From Endobugula sp047619205 (GTDB lineage Bacteria > Pseudomonadota > Gammaproteobacteria > Pseudomonadales > Cellvibrionaceae): DNA of 64,000 nucleotides. Below the pieces are notes generated by a model. That model was not told the DNA's origin, made no database searches, and worked only from the letters and a program-made list of their open reading frames with translations. A program made the position numbers and the translations under genes. The stretch is taken from NCBI GenBank assembly GCA_047619205.1, contig JBLHJR010000001.1:45621-109620 (forward strand), written 5' to 3'. Each line of letters begins with the position of its first letter. Position 1 is the stretch's first letter. This document shows positions 36,957-48,250 of this stretch, one piece after another.

Positions 36957-37142
36957 ACTATATCCGTAGCGTTTGAAATTTAGGTCTGCAAAGCTGCCGC
37001 TCACACCCCTTACCTACGCCCTATAGGTATAGAACATTTCTTTTTGTTGATAACTACGTCGATTAAGGCCGCCTACTGTTGGTGTTCTGAACAAAAGTAA
37101 ACGCACCCTACACACTTAAATATCAAACGCTACGGGTATAGT
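36957..37142. repeat. Family 2 inverted-repeat element, supplies the kinase stop codon
   Basis: About 186 bp with 26-bp inverted ends of the form ACTATAyCCGTAGCGTTTGA (36957-36982 and 37117-37142). The interior contains CCGCTCACACCCCTTACCTAC, like the extra block of copy C, and a segment whose complement reads CCAACAGTAGGCGGCCTTAA, like the first family 3 unit at 57580. The right end lies within the 3' end of the phosphatase/kinase gene, giving its last codons (Tyr-Pro) and TAG stop. Confidence 0.85.
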
Positions 37143-38863
37143 GATTGCGCTATAAGTAAAACCAATAAAACAACAGCCACACCCTGCCAAACCACTACAG
37201 GATTACGTTCGATTAGCGGGGCTTTTTTGTAGTCTTCAGTTAACACGCTATTCGGTTGACATAAGTCACTGACAAATTCAGATAGGGCGTTATAGCGCTT
37301 ATGAATATTGGGGTGTACGGCTTTCTTTAATGCATAATCAATCCACTCAGGAATGTCTTTATTATGCTCGCGAATCGATTGGTAACGCCACTCGCTGATT
37401 TTTTTTGGCATTCGTCGGTGTACATGTCCCATTTGATAGGGTAATGCTCCAGCTAACATTTCGTACATTATTATACCCAAGGAAAAGATATCGGAGCGAA
37501 AATCACAGCTATCTTGTAGAAGGTATTCTGGCGCGATGTAATTAACAGAGCCAACGGGAATTTCTTCGCTAATAGGCGAGTTTATTTCACTTAGACCTTG
37601 TACTTTTACCGTACCAAAATCAATCAGCTTGATACTGCCGTCAGCGGTTACCATGATGTTTTCGGGTTTCAAATCACGGTGTACCATTTCCATTCGCTGC
37701 AACACTCGCATTGCCGTTACAATACGATTCACTTTATCGCGCATCTGCTGTAACGATACTCTAGGGTTGTCGTACATCCATTGCCGTAAGGTCTGCCCCT
37801 CAACATATTCGGCTAATAAATATAAAAACTGGCTTTCATGATTAGGTGGGAAGATCTTCATCACACTGTCATGATCAATACGTAAACCGATCCACTGTTC
37901 GCGTACAAAACCTTCTAAATACTGTACATCATCAACAAAATTTTTTGAGGGGGCTTTTAATACATATGCACGCTTATGCTCTGGATGCTGAACTAAGTAT
38001 AGGTGACTACGGGTACCACTATGAATAATACGTTTAACCTCGTAACCATCGATACTCATACCCACTTCCATGACCGGTGGAATCGCTAAATTAGTCAGCT
38101 GCCGGTGAACTTCGTCTATGGTGCTAATAGGCAGTTCTTCTACTCTTACCAGTAAACAGGTGAGGTTATCATCACTGCCGCTTTTCTGTGCATGCTCGAC
38201 AATAGTTTTAGCGACTGACTCTATATCACTCTCCGCCTCTATCGCTTGGCGTATTTCTGCGGGACCAATAAACTCATGCACACCATCGCTAGTGAGCACA
38301 TAGACATCCCCACTCTCAACCTCCTCCTGTTTATAATCAATATCTAAACAACTATCGATGCCTAGGGCTCGGGTCAATAAGGCGCGTTCGCTATTCTTTT
38401 GCACATGATCTCGCGTTAAACACATTAAGCGATCTGCGCTAGGTCGGTAACGATATAAGCGGCTATCGCCCACATGAAAGATATGTGCGGTGTTTGACTT
38501 AATCACCAAGCTAGTAAACGTGGTCACAAAACCATTATGCCGTGCTAGGGTATTTTGACCATGATGAAATAGCCAAGTATTTAACGAGGATAAAATCTTT
38601 GATACTGCGGTACGTACCTTCCATGTATCGGGTGTTGCGTAATAGTCATCAATAAATTGTGACACTGCCATCTGGCTGGCCTGCTGAGCATTCTCACTAC
38701 AGCTAACACCATCTGCTATACAAGCCACAACGCCTTTTAAATGCCTTACATTGCCTTTCGGCTGAAGTGCGCCAAAGGCATCTTGATTTTCATCCTTAGC
38801 GCCTGCGGAGCTACAACCACCAAAGCTGACTTTTAGTTTTTTATTATTATTCTCTACTAACAC
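37130..38863 (-). CDS. PP2C phosphatase - Ser/Thr kinase fusion, tail-anchored
   Basis: 577 residues. N-terminal PP2C domain (about 10-245) with metal Asp residues in CIADGVS, VGDSRLYRY, TSDGVHEF and GSDDNLT. Protein kinase domain (about 272-530) with Lys303 in YVLKAP, HRDLKPENIM (Asp397) and DFGTVK (Asp415). The glycine-rich loop is degenerate (HSGTRSHLYLV). A single C-terminal helix (WQGVAVVLLVLLIAQSLYP) anchors it in the membrane. It starts with GTG, with AGAGG 9 nt upstream. Fusions of this type sit beside nitrate transporter and nirBD genes in Pseudomonas and relatives, so a role in controlling nitrate uptake or assimilation is likely; the substrate is unknown. Confidence 0.9.
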   Translation of the reverse strand: MLVENNNKKLKVSFGGCSSAGAKDENQDAFGALQPKGNVRHLKGVVACIADGVSCSENAQQASQMAVSQFIDDYYATPDTWKVRTAVSKILSSLNTWLFHHGQNTLARHNGFVTTFTSLVIKSNTAHIFHVGDSRLYRYRPSADRLMCLTRDHVQKNSERALLTRALGIDSCLDIDYKQEEVESGDVYVLTSDGVHEFIGPAEIRQAIEAESDIESVAKTIVEHAQKSGSDDNLTCLLVRVEELPISTIDEVHRQLTNLAIPPVMEVGMSIDGYEVKRIIHSGTRSHLYLVQHPEHKRAYVLKAPSKNFVDDVQYLEGFVREQWIGLRIDHDSVMKIFPPNHESQFLYLLAEYVEGQTLRQWMYDNPRVSLQQMRDKVNRIVTAMRVLQRMEMVHRDLKPENIMVTADGSIKLIDFGTVKVQGLSEINSPISEEIPVGSVNYIAPEYLLQDSCDFRSDIFSLGIIMYEMLAGALPYQMGHVHRRMPKKISEWRYQSIREHNKDIPEWIDYALKKAVHPNIHKRYNALSEFVSDLCQPNSVLTEDYKKAPLIERNPVVVWQGVAVVLLVLLIAQSLYP

Positions 38864-38985
38864 TGAAAGGCACCTCTGTTAATTTCCTCGTCGATATTTT
38901 CAGTTTATTACTGCAGTAAACTACAAAAAAGATACCACAACTAATATACACCTTTTTTTATAGCTTGTGTCTTGAAGCTTAGTGC

Positions 38986-40452
38986 CTATTTAACATCGAT
39001 TAACTCGACGGAACCATCCACATTTATTTCTGCCATTTGCCCTTTTGGCTCTTCCATAAACAATAGTGTCACAAAACCAAGAACTGCGGTGCAGGCAATG
39101 ACTAGAAAGAAAGTACTGTAATCAACAAATGAAAGCACAGTTAAGTAAACCACCGCTCCCACATTACCGTAAGCACCTGTCATACCTGCAATCTGCCCGG
39201 TCAAACGACGCTTGATTAAAGGCACTACCGCAAAGACCGCACCCTCACCAGATTGCACAAAAAACGAACATGTCATGGCGGCAACTACTGCCAACCATAA
39301 TGCCCAAGTACTATCGACCAACGACATTAACCAGTATCCCGCCGCCAGCCCTGCCGTCAAAATTAATAAGGTAGATTTACGCCCGAACTTGTCCGAAATA
39401 ATACCACCGGCTGGACGCGACATAAGATTCATAAAGGCGTAAGCCGACGCAACCATACCAGCAACTACCGGCGTCAACGCAAAGGTATCAGCAAAAAATA
39501 ATGGCAACATTGACACCACTGCAAGCTCTGAACCAAAGGTCGCAAAATAGAGGATATTGAGTACCACAACCTGCTTAAATTTATAGCGATGTAATTCAGC
39601 CACTGGTTCAATAAATATAGACTTATTCACCTGCCAAGTTTTATATACCTCAAGTATATAGACCGCCACCAGTATAAGGTAGACAGTAACCACGAGATTC
39701 GCACTCAGCATATTCACCCCATTGGGTGATAGCTTCCAAGCCAACAAAGCTAGTGCGGCATACATAGGAATTTTCATCAGCAGCAAGAGAAAGAAATCGC
39801 CTTTACTTGTCACCTCCATTGCACCTACATTTTTAGGGCGGAAATACGTCGAGCCTTTGGGTGTGTCGTTGACGTTTGCATAATATACAAAAGAAAATAA
39901 TAAACTCATCAAACCGGTAATAGCCACCGCATAGCGCCATCCATCGTCCCCACCAAACCAAAGTGCTAAAGTAGGCAAGGTAAAGGCACCTGCCGCCGAA
40001 CCAAAGTTCCCCCAACCGCCATAAACACCTTCTGCCGTCCCCAGCTCATTGGTCGGAAACCATTCCGAAACCATCCGAATGCCAACCACAAAGCCCGCGC
40101 CAATAAAACCTAACAAGAAGCGTGCAACAGCTGCCTCTACAAAAGTATCGGCCATTGCAAACATAAAACAAGGAATAGAACAGACGGCCAATAGCACAGA
40201 GTAAACAATGCGAGGGCCGTATTTATCGGTGAGCATGCCGATAATGACTCGCGCAGGAATGGTTAACGCCACATTAAGAATTAATAGAGTTTTAATTTCT
40301 TCTGTTGTTAGCCCAAGCTCTACCTTTAGGTATTGCAACAAGGGCGCAAGGTTAAACCAAACAACAAAGGTAATAAAAAATGCCATCCAGCTAAGATGTA
40401 ACACCTTCATCTTTCCACTGAATGCGAATATGTTGAAGCGTTCTGTACTCAT
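38986..40452 (-). CDS. NarK/NasA-type nitrate/nitrite MFS transporter
   Basis: About 488 residues with roughly 12 membrane helices. The family nitrate signatures are visible as GGWGNFGSAAGAFTLPTLAL and TGAYGNVGAVVYL, and the MFS loop motif GMLTDKYGPR lies between helices 2 and 3, with ISDKFGRKS its C-terminal counterpart. The start at ATG 40452 (MSTERFNIF) is chosen because it follows AAGGGGACAAC; an upstream in-frame extension to 40524 runs through a terminator hairpin and is unlikely. Imports nitrate for the adjacent assimilatory reductases. Confidence 0.92.
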   Translation of the reverse strand: MSTERFNIFAFSGKMKVLHLSWMAFFITFVVWFNLAPLLQYLKVELGLTTEEIKTLLILNVALTIPARVIIGMLTDKYGPRIVYSVLLAVCSIPCFMFAMADTFVEAAVARFLLGFIGAGFVVGIRMVSEWFPTNELGTAEGVYGGWGNFGSAAGAFTLPTLALWFGGDDGWRYAVAITGLMSLLFSFVYYANVNDTPKGSTYFRPKNVGAMEVTSKGDFFLLLLMKIPMYAALALLAWKLSPNGVNMLSANLVVTVYLILVAVYILEVYKTWQVNKSIFIEPVAELHRYKFKQVVVLNILYFATFGSELAVVSMLPLFFADTFALTPVVAGMVASAYAFMNLMSRPAGGIISDKFGRKSTLLILTAGLAAGYWLMSLVDSTWALWLAVVAAMTCSFFVQSGEGAVFAVVPLIKRRLTGQIAGMTGAYGNVGAVVYLTVLSFVDYSTFFLVIACTAVLGFVTLLFMEEPKGQMAEINVDGSVELIDVK

Positions 40453-40503
40453 GTTGTCCCCTTGACACTTAGAAAATAGGTCTGAAAAAATAGAATAAAA
40501 AAA

Positions 40504-40522
40504 GGGGGTGAAATACACCCCC
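40504..40522 (-). terminator. Intrinsic terminator/attenuator in the transporter leader
   Basis: On the minus strand GGGGGTG-TATTT-CACCCCC is followed at once by seven T residues. It lies downstream of nirD and only about 50 nt before the transporter start codon. In several nas systems a leader terminator is overridden by a NasT/NasR (ANTAR) protein when nitrate is present, so this may be an attenuator rather than a plain end of the nirBD mRNA. A paired ANTAR hairpin was not clearly identified. Confidence 0.7.
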
Positions 40523-40663
40523 ATGATAGTGCAGAGAACACTAAAAATTAATCATGCTGAATAATAGATTTCAGGGCACCGCTATAAACGCACTTTTTTC
40601 CGCTGACGGGGTTAGCTCCGTGCTCGAGTAAAAATGACTGTTTGTAGAGAATCTCTATATTAT

Positions 40664-40993
40664 TTAACCGCTTTTCAACTGTATTGACCCTGCTTCTACT
40701 CGGGCTGTGTAGGTTTTTACTGACACACTACTATCTTCAATACATTGACCTGAAACCAGACTAAAGTGCTGTTTATATAATGGGGATGAAATAACGACCT
40801 CTTCTCCAATAGAACCTACTATTCCACGAGACAAGACATTTGCCTTACCTATAGGGTCATAATTAGCAATAGCATATATCGATTGATCTTTACGTATTTT
40901 GAAAATCGCCACCTGCTCGCCGTCTAGTAAGGCGCAAACACCCGTGCCCGCTACTACATCTTCTTCTTTACAAACATTGACCCATTCACTCAT
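40664..40993 (-). CDS. nirD: Nitrite reductase small subunit
   Basis: 109 residues, starting MSEWVNVCKEEDVVAGTGVC, with the Rieske-like beta fold of NirD but without Fe-S ligands, as usual for this subunit (VAIFKIRKDQSIYAIANYDP, VSRGIVGSIGEE-like core). ATG 40993 follows AAGAGAG; an upstream extension would read through the neighbouring repeat element. Works with NirB in NADH-dependent reduction of nitrite to ammonium. Confidence 0.93.
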   Translation of the reverse strand: MSEWVNVCKEEDVVAGTGVCALLDGEQVAIFKIRKDQSIYAIANYDPIGKANVLSRGIVGSIGEEVVISSPLYKQHFSLVSGQCIEDSSVSVKTYTARVEAGSIQLKSG

Positions 40994-41019
40994 AAAATTT
41001 CTCTCTTGATATTGTATAT

Positions 41020-41227
41020 GTAAGATGTGGGACGTGGGACGTCCAACGCGAGACGCTTTTTTAAAAAAAGACATATAACACCTAAAGCATTTAACTTTTG
41101 CGTTCTTTGGGGACGCTATACTTATTTATTGCTGCTCTAAATTCAGACTGCAGTTAAATATTGTGTCCCAAATGGCGCAGGCTAGCTTGGTTTTATCTTT
41201 TAAAGCGTCTAACGTCTCACGCCTTAC
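41020..41227. repeat. Family 5 inverted-repeat element filling the nirB-nirD gap
   Basis: The left end reads GTAAGATGTGGGACGT and continues as GACGTCCAACGCGAGACGCT. The right end, on the other strand, reads GTAAGGCGTGAGACGTTAGA then CGCTTT. The ends lie 5 bp past the nirB stop and 27 bp before the nirD ATG, so the element makes up almost the entire gap within an operon. Its GTCCAACGCGAGACG part matches the leuC-leuD repeat at 8803-8868. Confidence 0.72.
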
Positions 41228-41231
41228 AACT

Positions 41232-43760
<2,529 letters not shown>

Positions 43761-43949
43761 ACCTATCTCCTGACGTATACATTCTTATTAGCTGCAGACC
43801 CACACAACAACCCTAACCACTCTATCGTTAGCAAAATAAATGCCACTAAAATATTTTTTTATAAGAAGAAAAAAATATTATATAAATCAATACCTTAAAA
43901 AATTCACAGGTATAAAATATTTTTCAAAAAGCGTAATAAATCCACTTTC

Positions 43950-44044
43950 GCACCAAAAAATAGCAAAAATGACCAGAAATGCAAATAGACCTCTCTTTAT
44001 TCATGGTTAATTTTGGTGCTGCACTCGCCAATAACGCACCAAAA
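43950..44044. promoter_or_regulatory. Three GCACCAAAA motifs, NtrC-like half-sites
   Basis: GCACCAAAA at 43950-43958, its complement TTTTGGTGC at 44011-44019 and GCACCAAAA again at 44036-44044. GCACCA/TGGTGC are the arms of NtrC enhancer sites. The last pair forms an inverted repeat with 16-bp spacing, which is wider than the classic NtrC site. The distance to the sigma-54 promoter (about 100-195 bp) is right for enhancers. Confidence 0.5.
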
Positions 44045-44144
44045 TGAAACGCAATAACAACTATCTCTGCCTACACCGGCTATTTATACAACTAAACACT
44101 ATGTTTTTCATAGACTTAGACAAAGTATCTCTGGATTTTACAAT

Positions 44145-44160
44145 TGGTTTAGATATTGCA
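44145..44160 (+). promoter_or_regulatory. Sigma-54 promoter of nasA
   Basis: TGGTTTAGATATTGCA has the invariant GG and GC separated by exactly 10 bases (-24/-12 spacing), with T before GG and TTGCA at -12. The expected transcription start is near 44171, about 85 bp before the nasA start. This matches RpoN/NtrC control of nitrogen assimilation genes. Confidence 0.68.
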
Positions 44161-44256
44161 AAGACTGAATCAGCTCACTGAGTCGATGGTGGTGCGCGTA
44201 CGATCACACTGCCACTGAATAACTGACTGATAAACTAAAGTAAGGAACCAATACCC

Positions 44257-47028
44257 GTGTCAGCTATACTTTTACCGGAACAATCCAGTCCTCAATGGAT
44301 TAAAAGTACCTGCCCCTACTGCGGTGTCGGTTGTGGCATTGAAGTTAAAATAGAAACCCCTTCTTTGGTGAATAAGATGGATACTCCGTTAGCTCGTGTA
44401 CGTGGAGATGAAGCGCACCCTGCCAACTATGGTCGTTTGTGTTCAAAAGGGCTCGCTTTAGGGGACACGATCACTAACGAAGGCAAACTAACCTCTCCCA
44501 GTATTAATGGCGAAAAGACTCATTGGAATTTAGCCCTAGATTATGTGGCCGATCAATTTCAACAAACCATTGAAAAGTATGGCGCCGATTCCGTTGCGTT
44601 TTATGTCTCAGGCCAATTATTGACTGAAGATTATTATGTCGCTAATAAGCTAATGAAAGGCTATATCGGCAGCGCAAATATTGATACGAATTCTCGTCTA
44701 TGCATGTCATCCAGCGTGGCTGGACATAAGCGTGCCTTTGGTGCAGATACCGTACCCAATTGTTATGCAGACATTGAGCATACCGATATGATTGTGCTCA
44801 CAGGCTCTAATTTAGCGTGGTGCCACCCTGTGCTTTATCAACGCTTAAAAGCCGCTAAACTCGCGAAACCTCACTTAAAAATAATCGTCATCGATCCACG
44901 AGAAACGGATACTTGTGAGCTGGCCGATTTACATTTAGCCATTCAGCCCGGTACTGATGTCGCTCTATTTAATGGCTTGCTCAATTACTTACATGAGCAT
45001 CAACAGATTAATACAGACTACGTTAAGCAATACACACACGACTTTGACGCCGCCTTGCAAACGGCTCAAGAAGACACTGGAGCTAAAGGCGTTGATTTTT
45101 TAAGCCTATCACGCACCACGGGTCTTCCGATTGCTTATATTGAGACGTTCTACCAATGGTTTGCGGCAACAGAAAAAGTCTTAACCTACTACTCACAAGG
45201 AGTGAATCAATCGAGTGCGGGTACCGACAAGGTCAATAGTATTATTAACTGCCATTTCGCTACAGGACGTATTGGCATAGAAGGTGCTGGACCATTTTCG
45301 GTAACAGGGCAGCCAAACGCCATGGGTGGCAGAGAGGTAGGTGGATTGGCTAATACGCTAGCCGCGCATATGGAATTTGGTAACAATGAACACCACAACA
45401 CCGTCAGCGAGTTTTGGAAAACCACCAATCTGGCCAAAAAACCTGGCTTAAAAGCGATTGAGATGTTCGATGCGATTGCTGACGGAAAAATAAAAGCAGT
45501 ATGGATTATGGCAACTAACCCTGTGGTTAGCTTACCCAATAGCAATAAAATAAAACAAGCCTTAGAAAGATGTCCATTGGTGGTGGTCTCAGACTGTATT
45601 GCCGATACCGACACCACTCGGTGCGCTAATGTATTATTACCTGCAAAAGGCTGGGCAGAAAAATCGGGCACCGTCACCAACTCTGAACGCCGTATCTCTC
45701 GCCAACGCTCTCTTATTGCCAGTAGCAGTGATGTTGTGAACGAACGCTTAAGCGGTGCAAAAGCAGATTGGTGGATTATGTGCCAAGTCGCTTTGCGCAT
45801 GGGCTATAACGGCTTTAACTTTACGTCAGAAGCCGATATTTTTCGCGAATACGCACAAATGACCGCATTCAATAATAATGGTAGCCGTGATCTTGATCTG
45901 GGCGCATTAGCGGCACTATCCGATAAAGAGTACGACAATTTACTCCCCCAACAATGGCCTTTAGAAAAAGGCTCACCTGTGGATGATGGTACCAGCGTTT
46001 CACAGAAACGCTTTTTCTCTCAAGGGCAATTTTATACGCCATCCCATAAAGGAAATTTTATCCCTGTTAGCTATAGGCAACCGGCCTCTAGCATCAGTAA
46101 AGAATACCCCATGGTCCTGAATACTGGTCGTATCCGCGATCAATGGCATACGATGACTCGCACCGGATTATCAAGCAAGCTGGGGGGGCATAAACCCGAA
46201 CCTTATGTGCAACTCCATCCTCAAGATGCTCGCTGCTTTAACCTGAAAGATGGCGATATTGCAGAAGTCTATAATACTTTCGGAAAGGTCAAAGCCAGAG
46301 TCCTGCTAAGCAATGAGATGAAAGCTGGACACTTATTTATCCCCATACATTGGACGGATGTGGGATCTAGCCACGGCAAGGTATGCAATATTGTTAGTCC
46401 CGAAGTAGATCCTATTTCTGCACAACCTGAAGCCAAATTTACACCTGTAGCTATTAAAGTATGGAACTATACAAGTGAAGCACTGTTACTCAGCCGAGAA
46501 CCCATAGAGACAACGGCATTTGACTACTGGGTACGACGGCGTGTGAACGGCGGCTACTTATACTCTATTGCGCAATCAGCAAAAGAAAGCCAAGCATCGT
46601 TACTCAGTGCCATTCAGAGCTTATGCCAGTTAGAGGGGGATAATACACGCATTGAGTTTAATGACACCAGCCAACAACAGTTTCGTTGCGCTACAATGAT
46701 TCAGGGTGAACTGAATACGCTTTACGTCATTGCCCCCAGCCTTTGTGATACTGATTATGCATGGCTGGACAAGCTATTATCAAAAGAGTTAGATGTGGAT
46801 AGCCAACGCTCTATATTAAGCGGTAAACCCACCGCCGCTCTAATTTCTGGCAAACAAATTTGTGCGTGCAAACAAGTCGGGGAACTTAGCATCATCAATG
46901 CCATCCAAGAAGGCGCTGATAGTGTAGAGTCTATTGGTGGATGTACTGGCGCTGGCACCGGTTGCGGGTCTTGTATTCCCGAACTCAGCCAGTTATTGAA
47001 CAATCATCAATTAAGTGTGGCCATTTAA
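44257..47028 (+). CDS. nasA: Assimilatory nitrate reductase, molybdenum catalytic subunit
   Basis: 923 residues. The N-terminal 4Fe-4S site CPYCGVGCGIEV ... GRLCSKG is followed by the molybdopterin oxidoreductase domain (SRLCMSSSVAGHKRAFGADT, MATNPVVSLPNS), the MGD dinucleotide-binding domain (PMVLNTGRIRDQWHTMTRTG) and a C-terminal BFD-like [2Fe-2S] segment (ICACKQVGEL ... GAGTGCGSCIPELSQLL), the Klebsiella NasA arrangement. Reduces nitrate to nitrite in the cytoplasm. The start is GTG, with TAAGGA about 10 nt upstream. The TAA stop is formed by the left end of a repeat element. Confidence 0.95.
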   Translation: MSAILLPEQSSPQWIKSTCPYCGVGCGIEVKIETPSLVNKMDTPLARVRGDEAHPANYGRLCSKGLALGDTITNEGKLTSPSINGEKTHWNLALDYVADQFQQTIEKYGADSVAFYVSGQLLTEDYYVANKLMKGYIGSANIDTNSRLCMSSSVAGHKRAFGADTVPNCYADIEHTDMIVLTGSNLAWCHPVLYQRLKAAKLAKPHLKIIVIDPRETDTCELADLHLAIQPGTDVALFNGLLNYLHEHQQINTDYVKQYTHDFDAALQTAQEDTGAKGVDFLSLSRTTGLPIAYIETFYQWFAATEKVLTYYSQGVNQSSAGTDKVNSIINCHFATGRIGIEGAGPFSVTGQPNAMGGREVGGLANTLAAHMEFGNNEHHNTVSEFWKTTNLAKKPGLKAIEMFDAIADGKIKAVWIMATNPVVSLPNSNKIKQALERCPLVVVSDCIADTDTTRCANVLLPAKGWAEKSGTVTNSERRISRQRSLIASSSDVVNERLSGAKADWWIMCQVALRMGYNGFNFTSEADIFREYAQMTAFNNNGSRDLDLGALAALSDKEYDNLLPQQWPLEKGSPVDDGTSVSQKRFFSQGQFYTPSHKGNFIPVSYRQPASSISKEYPMVLNTGRIRDQWHTMTRTGLSSKLGGHKPEPYVQLHPQDARCFNLKDGDIAEVYNTFGKVKARVLLSNEMKAGHLFIPIHWTDVGSSHGKVCNIVSPEVDPISAQPEAKFTPVAIKVWNYTSEALLLSREPIETTAFDYWVRRRVNGGYLYSIAQSAKESQASLLSAIQSLCQLEGDNTRIEFNDTSQQQFRCATMIQGELNTLYVIAPSLCDTDYAWLDKLLSKELDVDSQRSILSGKPTAALISGKQICACKQVGELSIINAIQEGADSVESIGGCTGAGTGCGSCIPELSQLLNNHQLSVAI

Positions 47029-47085
47029 CCTAGAAACCTCAGTTAACGCGAAAAAGCGGCGCATGTTATTGGTGTGCATAGGGAT
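47024..47085. repeat. Family 1 element, truncated copy D at the nasA stop
   Basis: Begins TTTAACCTAGAAACCTCAG like the family 1 left end. After a GCGAAAAAGC stretch it jumps to GTTATTGGTGTGCATAGG, identical to an internal part of copies B and C; the right end is absent. The TTTAACC supplies the TAA stop of nasA. A 9-bp inverted repeat (TACAGCGTA, 47092-47100, with TACGCTGTA, 47123-47131) follows and may serve as a terminator before moaA. Confidence 0.72.
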
Positions 47086-47162
47086 ATTCAGTACAGCGTA
47101 GACTGAATTTATAATTAGGCAGTACGCTGTAGTCTTAACATTAAATGAGCCACAATAGACAC

Positions 47163-48191
47163 ATGTCACTTATCGATGGCTTTGGCCGCCCAATCACTTA
47201 TCTTCGTCTTTCCGTCACGGATCGCTGTGATTTTCGCTGTGTTTATTGTATGTCGGAAGAGATGCAGTTTTTGCCTCGTGAGAAAATTCTTAGTATCGAA
47301 GAAATGACTTTCGTCGCACGAGCTTTTACCGAATTAGGCGTGACTAAGGTCCGTATTACCGGTGGGGAACCCTTGATCCGCCGTAATATAGAGCAGTTGT
47401 TTAGTAATTTAGGCGCGCTCATTGGGCTTGAAGAACTCACCCTCACCAGTAATGGCTCCCAACTCGTTAAATACGCCCCCTTATTAGTAGCCTCAGGGGT
47501 AAAACGTATTAATATTAGCTTAGATAGCTTACAAGCCGAAAAATTTAAACAGCTTACCCGTACGGGTAAGCTGGATCAGGTCTTGGGGGGTATTGATGCC
47601 GCTATTAATGCGGGATTGCAGGTTAAACTCAACAGTGTCATTTTAAAAAGTCGCAATAGCGACGAAGTCTTAGCGCTAGTGAAATTTGCACTAGACAAAA
47701 AAATTGATCTTAGTTTTATAGAGGAAATGCCACTCGGGGCAATTAGTGAGCACCAACGACAACAAGAATTTATTAGTAGCGCAGAGTTGCGAGAAATTAT
47801 TCAACAAGAGTTTGTTCTTTCTCCGTCAATAAATAGCCCTTCGACGAACAGCTCTTCAAGTAAGAAGCCATCAAAAATCAGCAGTGCAGGGCCATCGCGT
47901 TACTGGCAAACCCCGGGTCACTCCTCGTTAATAGGCTTTATTTCCCCCCATAGTGATAATTTCTGTGGCGATTGTAATCGAGTGCGTGTCACCGCTGAAG
48001 GCAAGCTTCTGCTCTGCCTAGGTAATGAGGATAGCCTCGACTTACGCGATATTATACGTCAGCACCCCAATGATATTGAGCGTTTAAAACAACACATTGT
48101 AGCGGCGATGGCGCATAAACCGGAGAAACATCATTTTGATTCAGCCGGACAAACCGACATTGTTCGCTTTATGAATATGACGGGGGGTTGA
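47163..48191 (+). CDS. moaA: GTP 3',8-cyclase, molybdenum cofactor biosynthesis
   Basis: Radical SAM enzyme making the first Moco intermediate from GTP. The N-terminal cluster motif CDFRCVYCM (Cx3Cx2C), the GGEPLIRR segment and the C-terminal second cluster FCGDCNRVRVTAEGKLLLC are all present. A Ser-rich stretch near residues 224-240 (about 30 residues, NSPSTNSSSSKK) looks like an expanded loop. The C-terminus ends MNMTGG, matching the conserved double-Gly tail. ATG 47163 (MSLIDGFGRP) matches homologues better than 47145. The position after nasA fits supply of cofactor to nitrate reductase. Confidence 0.95.
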   Translation: MSLIDGFGRPITYLRLSVTDRCDFRCVYCMSEEMQFLPREKILSIEEMTFVARAFTELGVTKVRITGGEPLIRRNIEQLFSNLGALIGLEELTLTSNGSQLVKYAPLLVASGVKRINISLDSLQAEKFKQLTRTGKLDQVLGGIDAAINAGLQVKLNSVILKSRNSDEVLALVKFALDKKIDLSFIEEMPLGAISEHQRQQEFISSAELREIIQQEFVLSPSINSPSTNSSSSKKPSKISSAGPSRYWQTPGHSSLIGFISPHSDNFCGDCNRVRVTAEGKLLLCLGNEDSLDLRDIIRQHPNDIERLKQHIVAAMAHKPEKHHFDSAGQTDIVRFMNMTGG

Positions 48192-48201
48192 TTTTATGGC
48201 A

Positions 48202-48240
48202 GAGGTAAAACGCTTTAAATAGTGTAAAGCGTCTTACCTC
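48202..48240. terminator. Bidirectional hairpin between moaA and yggL
   Basis: GAGGTAA-AA-CGCTTTA pairs with TAAAGCG-TC-TTACCTC, two 7-bp stems separated by a 2x2 internal loop, between two convergent genes. Confidence 0.6.
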
Positions 48241-48250
48241 AAAACAGTTG

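Larger units (their letters stand above)
43761..44256. other. Divergent regulatory region between nirB and nasA
   Basis: About 500 AT-rich bases. It contains an 11-bp AT-only inverted repeat (43850-43879), three GCACCAAAA motifs and a sigma-54 type promoter for nasA, listed separately. No coding frame is credible. Confidence 0.6.

Noticed and set aside
43850..43879. 11-bp AT-only inverted repeat as a terminator upstream of nirB
   Set aside because: The stem is made only of A and T with a runs-of-A/T composition; it is inside the promoter gap and there is no upstream gene for it to terminate.
43932..43945. Possible sigma-54 promoter for nirB on the minus strand
   Set aside because: The GG and GC elements are separated by 9 rather than 10 bases; spacing is strict for sigma-54, so it was not called.
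45207..45800. 197-codon minus-strand frame
   Set aside because: Antisense to the molybdenum domain of nasA; no domain or start signal.
47029..47162. Molybdenum cofactor riboswitch before moaA
   Set aside because: The gap is occupied by a truncated family 1 repeat and a simple hairpin; the multi-stem Moco motif was not seen.
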